A DNA stretch of 64,000 nucleotides, taken from positions 868,001 to 932,000 of the forward strand of contig NZ_CP036401.1 in assembly GCF_004322755.1 (NCBI RefSeq). Direction: 5' to 3'. The position numbers were made by a program, and so were the translations under genes. This document shows positions 48,783 through 57,214 of the stretch, in pieces. The notes under the pieces are model-generated. The model searched no databases. It was not told the origin of the DNA and saw only the letters and a list, made by a program, of their open reading frames with translations. This DNA comes from Pseudoduganella albidiflava (GTDB lineage: Bacteria; Pseudomonadota; Gammaproteobacteria; Burkholderiales; Burkholderiaceae_D). Each line of letters opens with the position of its first letter. Within the stretch, counting starts at the first letter, position 1.

Positions 48783-50123
48783 TCAGCCTTCCTTGTGGTG
48801 GAACGGCGCGAACCAGGTCACCAGGAACGAGGGAATGGTGGCCGCCATCACGAACCAGAAATAATCCACGTAGCCCATCCACTGCTGCAGGTGGCCGGAC
48901 ACGGTGCCCGTCACCAGCATGCACAGGCCCATCAGGCCGGTACCGAACGCATAGTGGGTGGTGCTGTACTTGCCCGGCGCGAGCTGCTGCATCAGGTAGA
49001 TCATGAAGCCCACCGAGCCGAAGCCGTAGAAGAATTTTTCGATCGCCACGCCGGCGCTGATCACCACCAGGTCGGTCGGCTGGTACATCGCCATCAGCAG
49101 GAACGTCGCGTTCGGGATGTTGACGGCGCAGCACAGCAGGAACAGCGTGGGCTTCAGGCCCCGCTTGGCGACGAACAGGCCGCCCAGCAGCGAGCCGACC
49201 AGCACGGCCACCAGGCCATAGGTGCCGTAGACGATGCCCAGCAGTTCGTTCGACAGGCCCAGGCCGCCCTTGGCCACCGGGTCGACCATGAAGAACGGGC
49301 CGATCTTTTCCAGCAGGCCGATGGAGAGCCGGAACAGGAAGGCAAAGCCCACCATCAGCCACACGTCGCGCTTCTGGAAGAAGGTGACGAACGAATCCCA
49401 CAGGATATGCAGCGCCTCGCGCGGCGAGGTCGGCGCGTTCTCGGCCTTGGCGCCGTCGGGCATGGTGCGCATGTGCCACACCGCCATCACCAGCGTGATG
49501 CCGGCGACGATGAAGAACACGATGCGCCAGCTGTCGATCCATTCCGGGCCGAAGGTATTGGCATCGTGGCCGAACACGTTGGTGTGCAGCCAGCCGGACA
49601 GGTAGACCAGGCCGCCCGAGGCGACGATCGGGCCGACATTCCACGACAGGCTCTGGATGCCGCAATACAGCGACTGCTTGCGGGAATCGAGCGCCGTGAC
49701 ATACACGCCGTCCGAGGCGATGTCCTGCGTGGCGCCGACGAACGACAGCACGATGAACAGGCCGACCATGATCGCCATGTAGCCGGGCAGCGACATGGCC
49801 AGTGCCACGCAGCCGAAGCCCACGCCGATCGCCAGCTGGGCGCACAGCACGAAGAATTTCTTGGTGCGGTACATTTCGACGAACGGCGCGAACAGCGGCT
49901 TGACCGTGTAGGCGAAGATCAGGTAACTGGCATATTCGGCGGCCCGGCCGTTGTCCATGCCCAGGTTCTTGAACATGATCGCCGTCACGCTGGTCAGCAT
50001 GACGTAGGCCAGCGCCATCGTGAAGTACCCGGTGGGTACCCACAGCAGCGGGCTCACCGTGGATGCCGGCACGGCGGTGCCCGCCGGGGGCACCGTGCCT
50101 GGCACGGCGGCTTTCGTGTTCAT
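48783..50123 (-). CDS. MFS transporter, AmpG-like, probable beta-glucoside importer
   Basis: This 446-residue membrane protein has about 12 spans. The blocks FVGATQDIASDGVYVTALD and LYCGIQSLSWNVGPIVASGG place it among AmpG-like MFS members. ATG 50123 has AGGAGA with a 4-nt gap; the 50147 start is rejected. It is downstream of a GH1 beta-glucosidase on the same strand with a 90-bp gap, so a cellobiose or beta-glucoside importer is the likely role, inferred from context. A 6-bp intercistronic hairpin lies at 50189-50204. Confidence 0.8.
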   Translation of the reverse strand: MNTKAAVPGTVPPAGTAVPASTVSPLLWVPTGYFTMALAYVMLTSVTAIMFKNLGMDNGRAAEYASYLIFAYTVKPLFAPFVEMYRTKKFFVLCAQLAIGVGFGCVALAMSLPGYMAIMVGLFIVLSFVGATQDIASDGVYVTALDSRKQSLYCGIQSLSWNVGPIVASGGLVYLSGWLHTNVFGHDANTFGPEWIDSWRIVFFIVAGITLVMAVWHMRTMPDGAKAENAPTSPREALHILWDSFVTFFQKRDVWLMVGFAFLFRLSIGLLEKIGPFFMVDPVAKGGLGLSNELLGIVYGTYGLVAVLVGSLLGGLFVAKRGLKPTLFLLCCAVNIPNATFLLMAMYQPTDLVVISAGVAIEKFFYGFGSVGFMIYLMQQLAPGKYSTTHYAFGTGLMGLCMLVTGTVSGHLQQWMGYVDYFWFVMAATIPSFLVTWFAPFHHKEG

Positions 50124-50188
50124 GTTGTCTCCTGTCTCGGTCGTCATCGATTGCAGGCGGCTATGCTGCCGCCGTGCTTGTCATGATA

Positions 50189-50204
50189 GCGCCAACAATG
50201 GCGC
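50189..50204 (-). other. Intercistronic hairpin between GH1 and MFS genes
   Basis: GCGCCA, an ACAA loop and TGGCGC. It lies 10 nt past the GH1 stop with no T-run, so it may tune the relative expression or stability of the two cistrons rather than terminate. Confidence 0.4.
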
Positions 50205-50213
50205 TTTTGTCGA

Positions 50214-51536
50214 TCAGCGGCGCTGCATGTCGATGAATTCGCGGTACCACAGCGCGCTGTCCTTCGGCGTGCGTTTCTGGGTCGCGTAATCGACGTGGAT
50301 GATGCCGAAGCGCTTGGCGTAGCCGGAATTCCATTCGAAGTTGTCCAGCAGGCTCCACAGGAAGTAGCCGCGCACGTCCACGCCCTGGTCCATTGCCGCC
50401 TTCAGGGCGGCCAGGTGGCGTTCCACGTAGTCGATGCGCTTGGTGTCGGCGATGCGGCCGTCGACCAGTTCGTGATCCGGATTGGCCATGCCGTTCTCGG
50501 TGATGTAGATCGGCGGCAGGTCGTATTCGCCCTTCAGCTTCACCAGCAGTTCGGTCAGGCCCTGCGGATAGATCTCCCAGCCCATGTCGGTGGTGCCCAG
50601 GGCGGCCGGCGCCTGGCGCGGCGGCGTTTCCGCGCTGCAGAACGAACGGAAGTAATAGTTCACGCCGAGGAAATCGATCGGCCCGCGGATGATGTCGAAG
50701 TCGCCTGCCTTCACGTCGGGCGCGTCGGCACCGTGGCCGCGCAGCGCGTATTCCGGGTAGTGGCCCTTGAAGATCGGGTCCATGAACCACTGTACCGAGC
50801 GGGCGTATTCCCAGGTGGCGAGATCGCGGTCGGCCTGGCTGTCGGTGGCCGCGTCGGCGGTCCACTGGTTCAGCACGATGCCCAGCTGCGCCGAGCTGCC
50901 CACGCCGCGCATCGCCTTCATCGCCAGCCCGTGCGACAGCAGCAGGTGGTGCGACACTTGCACCGACTGCTTGTTGTCCGCCACGCCGGGCGCGAATTGG
51001 GCATTGCCGTAGCCCAGGTTGGCCGTGCACCATGGCTCATTGTGCGTTGCAATCGTTTTCACGCGATTACCGAAGCGGCGCGCCACTTCCGCCGCGTACT
51101 CGGCGAAGTGGTAGGCGGTATCGCGGTTCAGCCAGCCGCCTTCATCCTGCAAGGCTTGCGGCAGGTCCCAGTGGTACAGCGTGACGTGGGCGCCGATGTT
51201 TTTCTTGTCCAGCTCGTCCAGCAGGCGTTCATAGAAGGCAAAGCCGGCTTCGTTCCAGGCGCCCTTGCCGGCCGGCTGCACGCGTGCCCAGGCCATCGAG
51301 AAGCGGTAGGCATCCACGTGCAGGTCCGCCATGATGCCGACGTCTTCCGCGTAACGGTGGTAGTGGTCGCAGGCCACGTCGCCGTTGCTGCCATCGATCA
51401 CCTTGCCGGGCGTATGGCTGAACGTATCCCAGATGGATGGGCCCTTGCCATCGGCAGTGGCGGCACCTTCGATCTGGAACGAGCTGGTGGCCACGCCCCA
51501 CGTGAACGAAGGCGGAAATTGCAGTGTGTCGGTCAT
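50214..51536 (-). CDS. Beta-glucosidase, GH1 family
   Basis: This 440-residue TIM-barrel enzyme starts FTWGVATSSFQIEGA, the GH1 N-terminal signature. The acid/base Glu is in THNEPWC (near residue 166) and the nucleophile Glu is in ITENGMANPD (near residue 350). It has no signal peptide, so it is cytoplasmic and hydrolyses imported cellobiose or beta-glucosides. A LacI-type operator lies 47 bp upstream. No strong ribosome site is seen before ATG 51536. Confidence 0.95.
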   Translation of the reverse strand: MTDTLQFPPSFTWGVATSSFQIEGAATADGKGPSIWDTFSHTPGKVIDGSNGDVACDHYHRYAEDVGIMADLHVDAYRFSMAWARVQPAGKGAWNEAGFAFYERLLDELDKKNIGAHVTLYHWDLPQALQDEGGWLNRDTAYHFAEYAAEVARRFGNRVKTIATHNEPWCTANLGYGNAQFAPGVADNKQSVQVSHHLLLSHGLAMKAMRGVGSSAQLGIVLNQWTADAATDSQADRDLATWEYARSVQWFMDPIFKGHYPEYALRGHGADAPDVKAGDFDIIRGPIDFLGVNYYFRSFCSAETPPRQAPAALGTTDMGWEIYPQGLTELLVKLKGEYDLPPIYITENGMANPDHELVDGRIADTKRIDYVERHLAALKAAMDQGVDVRGYFLWSLLDNFEWNSGYAKRFGIIHVDYATQKRTPKDSALWYREFIDMQRR

Positions 51537-51582
51537 TGTCTTAGTCGGCTGGAAGAGAAAAGAGGGCGTGCACGCAAATGCT

Positions 51583-51596
51583 TGAAAACGATTTCA
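51583..51596. promoter_or_regulatory. LacI-family-type operator of the beta-glucoside genes
   Basis: TGAAAACGATTTCA is a palindrome with the central CG typical of LacI-family sites; the match extends to GC at both outer edges. It lies 47 bp upstream of the beta-glucosidase gene. No LacI-family gene is in the window. Confidence 0.6.
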
Positions 51597-51678
51597 TGCA
51601 CTGCGGAACATTAGACCGCAAGCCGATTCCCCTGTCAATTACAAAAAATCCAGTCTCTCGCTGCGTTTTTCACCAGCG

Positions 51679-51705
51679 AAAAAAAACCCGGGAAGTCCCG
51701 GGTTT
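51679..51705 (-). terminator. Terminator of the 59-residue gene
   Basis: On the minus strand AAACCCGGGA and TCCCGGGTTT form a 10-bp stem followed by a T-run (plus-strand A run 51679-51686). It lies about 70 nt after the gene stop. Confidence 0.8.
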
Positions 51706-51775
51706 CGCATGTCATGTTGGCTTCGCGCTGCTTCGCGCTTGCTTATTCGTACTGTCCAGTGCCAGGCACTGTGTT

Positions 51776-51955
51776 TCAGCTCGCAATGAACCGTGGCGGA
51801 ATTTCCATGCCGGCGGAAGCCGCATCGGCATACGCACGCAATTCATTGATCGCCAATTCGAGTTGTTCCTGGCTGGGATTGGCTTGGAAACCACGAATGC
51901 GTTCATTCAACGCAGCAACTTTCTGCGTCCATTCCAGCCTGTCGAACTTGCTCAT
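51776..51955 (-). CDS. Small soluble hypothetical protein (59 aa)
   Basis: ATG 51955 follows GGGAGG with a 4-nt gap. The protein (MSKFDRLEWTQKVAALNERI...) is all-helical and charged and ends IPPRFIAS. A strong intrinsic terminator follows, so it is a discrete gene. The longer frame to 52048 is rejected for lack of a ribosome site. No family is recognised. Confidence 0.65.
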   Translation of the reverse strand: MSKFDRLEWTQKVAALNERIRGFQANPSQEQLELAINELRAYADAASAGMEIPPRFIAS

Positions 51956-52075
51956 AGAGCCTCCCTGCAAAAATATATTCTTGAGGAAACCATTTTCCCC
52001 CAGCGGCAGCACGTGTTCAGTGCGGCAGCGCACAATTGCGCTGGTCACAAAGGATGAGTTAGCCGCGCCGATGTG

Positions 52076-52753
52076 TCAAGCCTTGGCACCGTGCAGGAAC
52101 AGGTCCACGCGCTGTTCGACCAGCAGGGCATCGTCTTGCGGATTGCTCGGCGGCATGGCGAACAGATAGCGCTTCAGGTGGTCGCCCATCAGGCAGTTCA
52201 TCAGGTGCACGACCAGCTGGTCGGCGGGGATGTCGTGCAGCTGCGTGCGCACGTCGGGCCGGTTGAAATAGCGTTCCAGCGCCAGCCGGGTTTGCCGCGG
52301 TCCGGATTCGAAAAAGGCCTCGGCCAGTTCCGGGTCATGGTGCGCCTCGGCGATCACCATGCGGTACAGCTTGATCACCGCGCCGGACGAGACCAGCTTG
52401 TGGAAACGCATGCCGAAGTCGAGCAGAACCTCGCGCATGGGACGCTGGTTGGTTTCCAGGTCTTCCATCGTGTCGAAATACACATCGCGGCCCGAGGCCA
52501 GGATTTCACGGAACAGGCCGCTCTTGCCGCCGAACTTCACGTAGATGGTGCGCACGGCCACGCGGGCGCGCCGCGCGATCATTTCCAGGCTCACCTTCGA
52601 ATAGCCTTTTTCCAGGAACAGCTCGGCGGCGGAACTCAACAGTTCCTGCGTGCGCGCTTCCGCTTCGCAGGCGCGCGGGCGCCCGGCGCTGCGGGCCCCG
52701 ATCGGGCAGGGGGAATCGGCGGTGATTTGCTCGTCAGACATAAGGCGGGACAT
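52076..52753 (-). CDS. TetR-family transcriptional repressor
   Basis: This protein of about 225 residues has a TetR HTH at about residues 30-77 (ELLSSAAELFLEKGYSKVSLEMIARRARVAVRTIYVKFGGK). A helical ligand-binding domain follows, with DLETNQRPMREVLLDFG. It is divergent from an EmrAB-type efflux operon, with an operator-like palindrome between them, so it probably represses that pump and is released by its substrates. Start 52753 is used; 52741 is possible. Confidence 0.88.
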   Translation of the reverse strand: MSRLMSDEQITADSPCPIGARSAGRPRACEAEARTQELLSSAAELFLEKGYSKVSLEMIARRARVAVRTIYVKFGGKSGLFREILASGRDVYFDTMEDLETNQRPMREVLLDFGMRFHKLVSSGAVIKLYRMVIAEAHHDPELAEAFFESGPRQTRLALERYFNRPDVRTQLHDIPADQLVVHLMNCLMGDHLKRYLFAMPPSNPQDDALLVEQRVDLFLHGAKA

Positions 52754-52809
52754 CTTCCAGGAGGCGGGGACGCCAAAGGCTATCAGAGGCCGTCACTTTA
52801 TTCCAGCTA

Positions 52810-52835
52810 GAAATGAAATGCAACCGTTTCATTTC
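52810..52835. promoter_or_regulatory. TetR operator upstream of the efflux operon
   Basis: GAAATGAAA, an 8-bp spacer and its exact complement TTTCATTTC (52827-52835) form a palindrome abutting the -35 box of the efflux promoter. A third half-site TTTCATTTC lies at 52877-52885, just before the efflux ribosome site. Confidence 0.65.
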
Positions 52836-52864
52836 TTGACTTCAGGCATCCGTTGGCGAATAAT
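52836..52864 (+). promoter_or_regulatory. Sigma70 promoter of the efflux operon
   Basis: TTGACT (52836-52841), a 17-bp spacer and AATAAT (52859-52864) are near consensus. The operator lies directly upstream and another half-site downstream. Confidence 0.7.
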
Positions 52865-52899
52865 GCGCACAGTCCATTTCATTTCTCGGAGCGTTTTCC

Positions 52900-54057
52900 A
52901 TGTCCAACCAGGCAGAACAAAAAGTGCTGGCCACCGCTTCGCCGGCCGAACCACAGGGAGCCGCGCCGGCGAAGAAGCCGAACCGCCGCGTGCTGGTCGT
53001 TGCCGGCCTGATCGCCGTGGCAGCCATCGCGGGCGGCGCCCGCATGTGGTATCGCAGCGCGCATTTCGTGGAAACGGAAAACGCCTACGTGGCCGGGCAC
53101 GTGCACCCGGTATCGTCGCGCATCGCCGGCACGGTGACGAAGGTGCTGATCGACGATAACCAGTACGTCAAGGCGGGCGACGTGATCGCCGAACTCGATC
53201 CGTTCGACCAGCGCGTGAAGGTCGAACAGATCCGCGCCCAGATCGCCAGCGCCGAGACCCAGGTGCTGCAGGCCGACGCCCAGGTGGCCCAGGTGAAGGC
53301 CCAGGCCAGCGCCAGCGCCGCGCAGGTGAAGCAGTCGCAGGCGCTGCTGGTGCGCGCCAACCAGGATGCGGAACGCTATGGCCAGCTGTACACGAGCCAG
53401 ATGAAGGCCGTGTCCAAGGCCGAGCTCGACGCCGCCAACGCCGGCCGTGCCAGCGCCGTCGCCGACCTGGCGGCCCGCAAGGACAGCGCCGCCGCGGCCC
53501 AGGCGCAGATCGCCGCCGCCGCATCCGCGCGCGACGTGCTGAAGGCGCAGATCGGCGTGCTGCAGGTACAGCTGAAGGAGGCCGAGCAGCAGCTGGCCTA
53601 CAACCGCATCGTGGCCCCCGTGAGCGGCCGGGTCGGCAAGCGCAGCGTCGAAGTGGGCCAGCGCGTATCGCCGGGCCAGCAGCTGACGGCGCTGGTGCAG
53701 GATGACGTGTGGGTGACCGCCAACTTCAAGGAAACGCAGCTGGCGCAGATGCACGCGGGGCAGCCGGTGCACATCAGCGTCGACGCGCTGCCGGGCAGGG
53801 AACTGACGGGCCGGGTGGACAGCTTCTCGCCGGCCTCCGGCAACCAGTTCGCGCTGCTGCCGGCCGATAACGCCACCGGCAACTTCACCAAGATCGTGCA
53901 GCGCGTACCCGTCAAGATCACACTCGACGAGAAAGACCGCAAGGCGCTGGCCGGCCGCCTGGTGCCCGGCATGTCCGTGATCGCCGAAGTGGCGATCGGC
54001 GAAACCGCTCCGGCGCACGCGCAGACCGCGTCGCGGGGCCAGCCGCAAGTCCACTAA
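52900..54057 (+). CDS. EmrA-type membrane fusion protein (HlyD family)
   Basis: This 385-residue protein has one N-terminal span (RVLVVAGLIAVAAIAGG, near residues 30-46). A lipoyl-like domain (GHVHPVSSRIAGTVTKVLIDDNQYVKAGD) comes next, then a long alpha-hairpin coiled coil (residues about 100-215, very Ala/Gln-rich) and beta-barrel segments. It bridges the inner-membrane pump (next gene) and the outer-membrane channel. GGAG precedes ATG 52900. It is the first gene of a three-gene tripartite efflux operon. Confidence 0.93.
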   Translation: MSNQAEQKVLATASPAEPQGAAPAKKPNRRVLVVAGLIAVAAIAGGARMWYRSAHFVETENAYVAGHVHPVSSRIAGTVTKVLIDDNQYVKAGDVIAELDPFDQRVKVEQIRAQIASAETQVLQADAQVAQVKAQASASAAQVKQSQALLVRANQDAERYGQLYTSQMKAVSKAELDAANAGRASAVADLAARKDSAAAAQAQIAAAASARDVLKAQIGVLQVQLKEAEQQLAYNRIVAPVSGRVGKRSVEVGQRVSPGQQLTALVQDDVWVTANFKETQLAQMHAGQPVHISVDALPGRELTGRVDSFSPASGNQFALLPADNATGNFTKIVQRVPVKITLDEKDRKALAGRLVPGMSVIAEVAIGETAPAHAQTASRGQPQVH

Positions 54058-54069
54058 GCGAAAAGCCCA

Positions 54070-55677
54070 ATGAGTACGCAGACCATTGCCGGCGGCCTGC
54101 CCGGCGCCCCGGCCTACGGCCAGGCCGGCGAAGCGGTGTCCGCCCGTACCTGGATCGCGGTCGCCGCCGGCATGCTGGGCGCCTTCATGGCGGTGCTGGA
54201 TATCCAGATCACCAACTCGTCGCTGAAGGATATCCTCGGCTCGCTGTCGGCCACCCAGGAAGAAGGCTCGTGGATCTCCACCGCCTATCTGGTGGCCGAG
54301 ATCATCGTCATCCCGCTGACGGCGCTGCTGACGCGGGTCTTCTCGCTGCGCGGCTACATGCTGGGTACCACCGGGCTGTTCCTGGTGTTTTCCACGCTGT
54401 GCGGCTTTGCCTGGAACCTGGAAAGCATGATCGCCTTCCGCATGGCGCAGGGCTTCACGGGCGGCGCGCTGATCCCGATGGCGATGACGCTGGTGATGAC
54501 CAAGCTGCCGCCGTCGAAGCGCGCGGCCGGCATGGCCCTGTTCGGCCTGACGGCGACGCTGGCGCCGGCCATGGGCCCCACGCTGGGCGGCTACCTGTCC
54601 GAGCTGTATGGCTGGCCGTCGATCTTCTACATCAACTGGGTACCGGGCGTGCTGCTGATGGCGGGCATCGCGTATGGCCTGGACAAGGAAAAATGGCACC
54701 TCGACCAGTTGTGGAACGCCGACTGGCTGGGCATGGGCTTCATGGCCATGGGCCTGGGCTGCCTGACCATCTTCCTGGAAGAAGGCAACAGCAAGGACTG
54801 GTTCGATTCCGCTTTCATCATCGCCTTCGCCGCGATGGCGCTGGTCGGGCTGCTGGGCTGGGTCATCACCAGCGCGATGCGCGAACAGCCGTTCGTCAAC
54901 CTGGGCCTGTATGGGCAGCGCAACTTCCTGGTCGCCACCATGCTGTCGGCGGTGATGGGCATGGGCCTGTACGGCTCGTCGTTCCTGCTGCCGCTGTTCC
55001 TGGGCCAGATCGCCGGCTATTCGCCGATGCAGATCGGCGAAGTGATCATGTGGGTCGGCCTGCCGCAGCTGTTCATCATGCCCTTCGTGGCCAAGCTGTC
55101 GTCGAAGATCGACAACCGGATCCTGTGTTCGTTCGGCCTGCTGCTGTTCGGCGGCTCTTGCCTGATGAACGCCTACATGGATGCCAGCACCGGCTACGAC
55201 CAGCTGATGCTGTCGCAGATCGTGCGCGCGCTGGGCCAGCCGTTCGTGATGCTGACCCTGTCGAACTTCGCCATGAACGGCATCGCGCCCAAGGACATGC
55301 CGTCGGCATCGAGCCTGTTCAACATGACGCGCAACCTGGGCGGCTCGATCGGCATCGCCCTGCTGGCCACCGCGCTGTCGACGCGCGAACACTTCCACTC
55401 GGCACGCCTGGGCGAGGCGATCACCAGCTATTCGCTGGCCACGCAGCAGCGGCTCGACCAGATGACGCAGGCCTTCATCGGCCAGGGCTTCGATCCCGCC
55501 AACGCGGCCGGCAAGGCGCTGAAGGCGATCGACGGCATCGTGCGGCGCGAGGCCTATGTTATGGCCTACAACGACGGCTTCTTCATCGTCGGCGGCATCC
55601 TGCTGTCCTGCATCGCCATCCTGTGGCTGTCGGACCCGGTCAAGTCGCCCTCCGGCGGTGGCGCCGGCGGACATTGA
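54070..55677 (+). CDS. EmrB/QacA-type DHA2 multidrug MFS efflux pump
   Basis: This 535-residue protein has 14 predicted spans. Early motif MLGAFMAVLDIQITNSSL is the D1 signature of DHA2 drug:H+ antiporters. ISTAYLVAEIIVIPLTALL and GPTLGGYLSELYGWPSIFYIN (motif C) follow. It uses the proton gradient to export drugs through the EmrA/outer-membrane partners. It starts 13 bp after the EmrA-type gene and ends 18 bp before the channel gene. Confidence 0.95.
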   Translation: MSTQTIAGGLPGAPAYGQAGEAVSARTWIAVAAGMLGAFMAVLDIQITNSSLKDILGSLSATQEEGSWISTAYLVAEIIVIPLTALLTRVFSLRGYMLGTTGLFLVFSTLCGFAWNLESMIAFRMAQGFTGGALIPMAMTLVMTKLPPSKRAAGMALFGLTATLAPAMGPTLGGYLSELYGWPSIFYINWVPGVLLMAGIAYGLDKEKWHLDQLWNADWLGMGFMAMGLGCLTIFLEEGNSKDWFDSAFIIAFAAMALVGLLGWVITSAMREQPFVNLGLYGQRNFLVATMLSAVMGMGLYGSSFLLPLFLGQIAGYSPMQIGEVIMWVGLPQLFIMPFVAKLSSKIDNRILCSFGLLLFGGSCLMNAYMDASTGYDQLMLSQIVRALGQPFVMLTLSNFAMNGIAPKDMPSASSLFNMTRNLGGSIGIALLATALSTREHFHSARLGEAITSYSLATQQRLDQMTQAFIGQGFDPANAAGKALKAIDGIVRREAYVMAYNDGFFIVGGILLSCIAILWLSDPVKSPSGGGAGGH

Positions 55678-55694
55678 ATACAAGAGGTAACACC

Positions 55695-57212
55695 ATGTTC
55701 ATCAAGCAAAGCATCTCCGTGGCGGTCGCATCCGCCGTCCTGTTCCTGTCCGGCTGCGCCACCGTCGGCAGCGACTTCAAGGCGCCGGCCAACGTGGCCG
55801 ATGCCGCCTTCCGCCATGCGCCGCAGGCCACCGGCGCCACCGCACACTTGCCGCAAGTGGTGGATGCCGCGGCAAGCCTGCCGCAAGTGGTGGATGCCGC
55901 GGCAAGCCTGCCGCGGCAGTGGTGGAGCGTGTTCGGCGACGCCACGCTGGACCGGCTGGAACAGCAGGCACTGGCCGACAGCCCGACCGTGAAGGCCGCC
56001 GCGCAGCGGCTGCTGCAGGCCGAGGCGCAACTGGGCGTCACGCGGGCCAGCGAACGCCCGCAGCTGAACGTGAGCGCCGGCGTGTCGAATACGCGCACCT
56101 CGGAAAATACCGCGCAGGGGATCGCGCTGGGCCGCCGTGCCGTGGCCGGCAACAACTATGCGATCGGTTCGTCGTTCTCGTATGAGCTCGACCTGCTCGG
56201 CCGCGTGCGCCGCGCCGTGGAAGCGGCCGATGCGCAGGCCCTGGCCGCACAGGCCGACCGCGATGGCGTGATGGTGCTGCTGACGTCGCAGGTCGCCACG
56301 ACGTACTGGCAACTGCGCGGCCTGGACGCGGAAATCGGCATCCTGCGCGGCGCGCTCGAGACGCGCCGCGAAACCGAGGCACTGGTCAATGCGCGCTTCG
56401 ATGCCGGGCTGTCCAACGAACTCGATACGTCGCGCGCGAAGATCGAGCGCGCCAATGCCGAAGCCGACCTGGAAGAAGCGCAGCGCCAGCGCAACACGCT
56501 GGAACACGGCCTGGCCGTGCTGCTGGGCGCCTCGCCGTCGTCGACCGTGCTGGCCGCGACGCCGGGAGCCACCCTGCCGCAGCCGCCGGCGATTCCTGTC
56601 GGCCTGCCGGCCAGCCTGCTGGCGCAGCGGCCCGACCTGGCGCAAAGCGTGGCCACGCTGAAGGCGGCCAACGCCGATATCGGCGTCGCCGAGGGCGCGC
56701 TGTACCCGGCACTGAGCCTGACGGGCAATTTCGGCTTCGCTTCCGAGAGCCTGTCCGAGATCGCCAAGGGCGGTTCGCGCCAGTTCAGCTTCGGCCCGCT
56801 GGCCCTGTCGCTGCCGGTGCTGGACGGCGGCCGCAACAAGGCCAACCTGGCCGCGGCGCAGGCGCGCTACGACGAAGCGGTGGCCAACCACCAGGGCACG
56901 CTGCTCACCGCGCTGCGCGAAGTGGAGGATGCGCTGTCCGACGTGCAGCAGCGCGATCGCCAGGGCAAGGCGCAGGCGGTGTCGCGCGAAGCGGCGGCGC
57001 GCGCCTACGAGGTGGCGCGCGCCCGCTACGAGCGCGGCCTGTCGACCTACCTGGACGTGACGGACGCGCAGCGCAGCGCGCTGGCCGCCGACCGTGCCGC
57101 GGCGCAGATCGATACGCAGCGGCTGCTGGCCGCCGTGTCGGTAGCGCGCGCGCTGGGCGCGGGCTGGCAGCCGGAAGGCGGGCTTGCCCGGCTGGCCCAG
57201 GCAGGCAAGTAA
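55695..57212 (+). CDS. Outer-membrane efflux lipoprotein (NodT/OprM type)
   Basis: This 505-residue protein has a lipobox, LFLSGCATVG, with the lipidated Cys at residue 19. It carries the two repeated OEP halves of a trimeric TolC-like channel (WWSVFGDATLDRLEQQAL; DLAQSVATLKAANADIGVAEGALYP). A 30-bp in-frame direct duplication at about 55850-55910 gives LPQVVDAAAS twice near residues 53-72. It completes the tripartite EmrAB-channel pump. ATG 55695 follows AAGAGG. Confidence 0.93.
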   Translation: MFIKQSISVAVASAVLFLSGCATVGSDFKAPANVADAAFRHAPQATGATAHLPQVVDAAASLPQVVDAAASLPRQWWSVFGDATLDRLEQQALADSPTVKAAAQRLLQAEAQLGVTRASERPQLNVSAGVSNTRTSENTAQGIALGRRAVAGNNYAIGSSFSYELDLLGRVRRAVEAADAQALAAQADRDGVMVLLTSQVATTYWQLRGLDAEIGILRGALETRRETEALVNARFDAGLSNELDTSRAKIERANAEADLEEAQRQRNTLEHGLAVLLGASPSSTVLAATPGATLPQPPAIPVGLPASLLAQRPDLAQSVATLKAANADIGVAEGALYPALSLTGNFGFASESLSEIAKGGSRQFSFGPLALSLPVLDGGRNKANLAAAQARYDEAVANHQGTLLTALREVEDALSDVQQRDRQGKAQAVSREAAARAYEVARARYERGLSTYLDVTDAQRSALAADRAAAQIDTQRLLAAVSVARALGAGWQPEGGLARLAQAGK

Positions 57213-57214
57213 GC

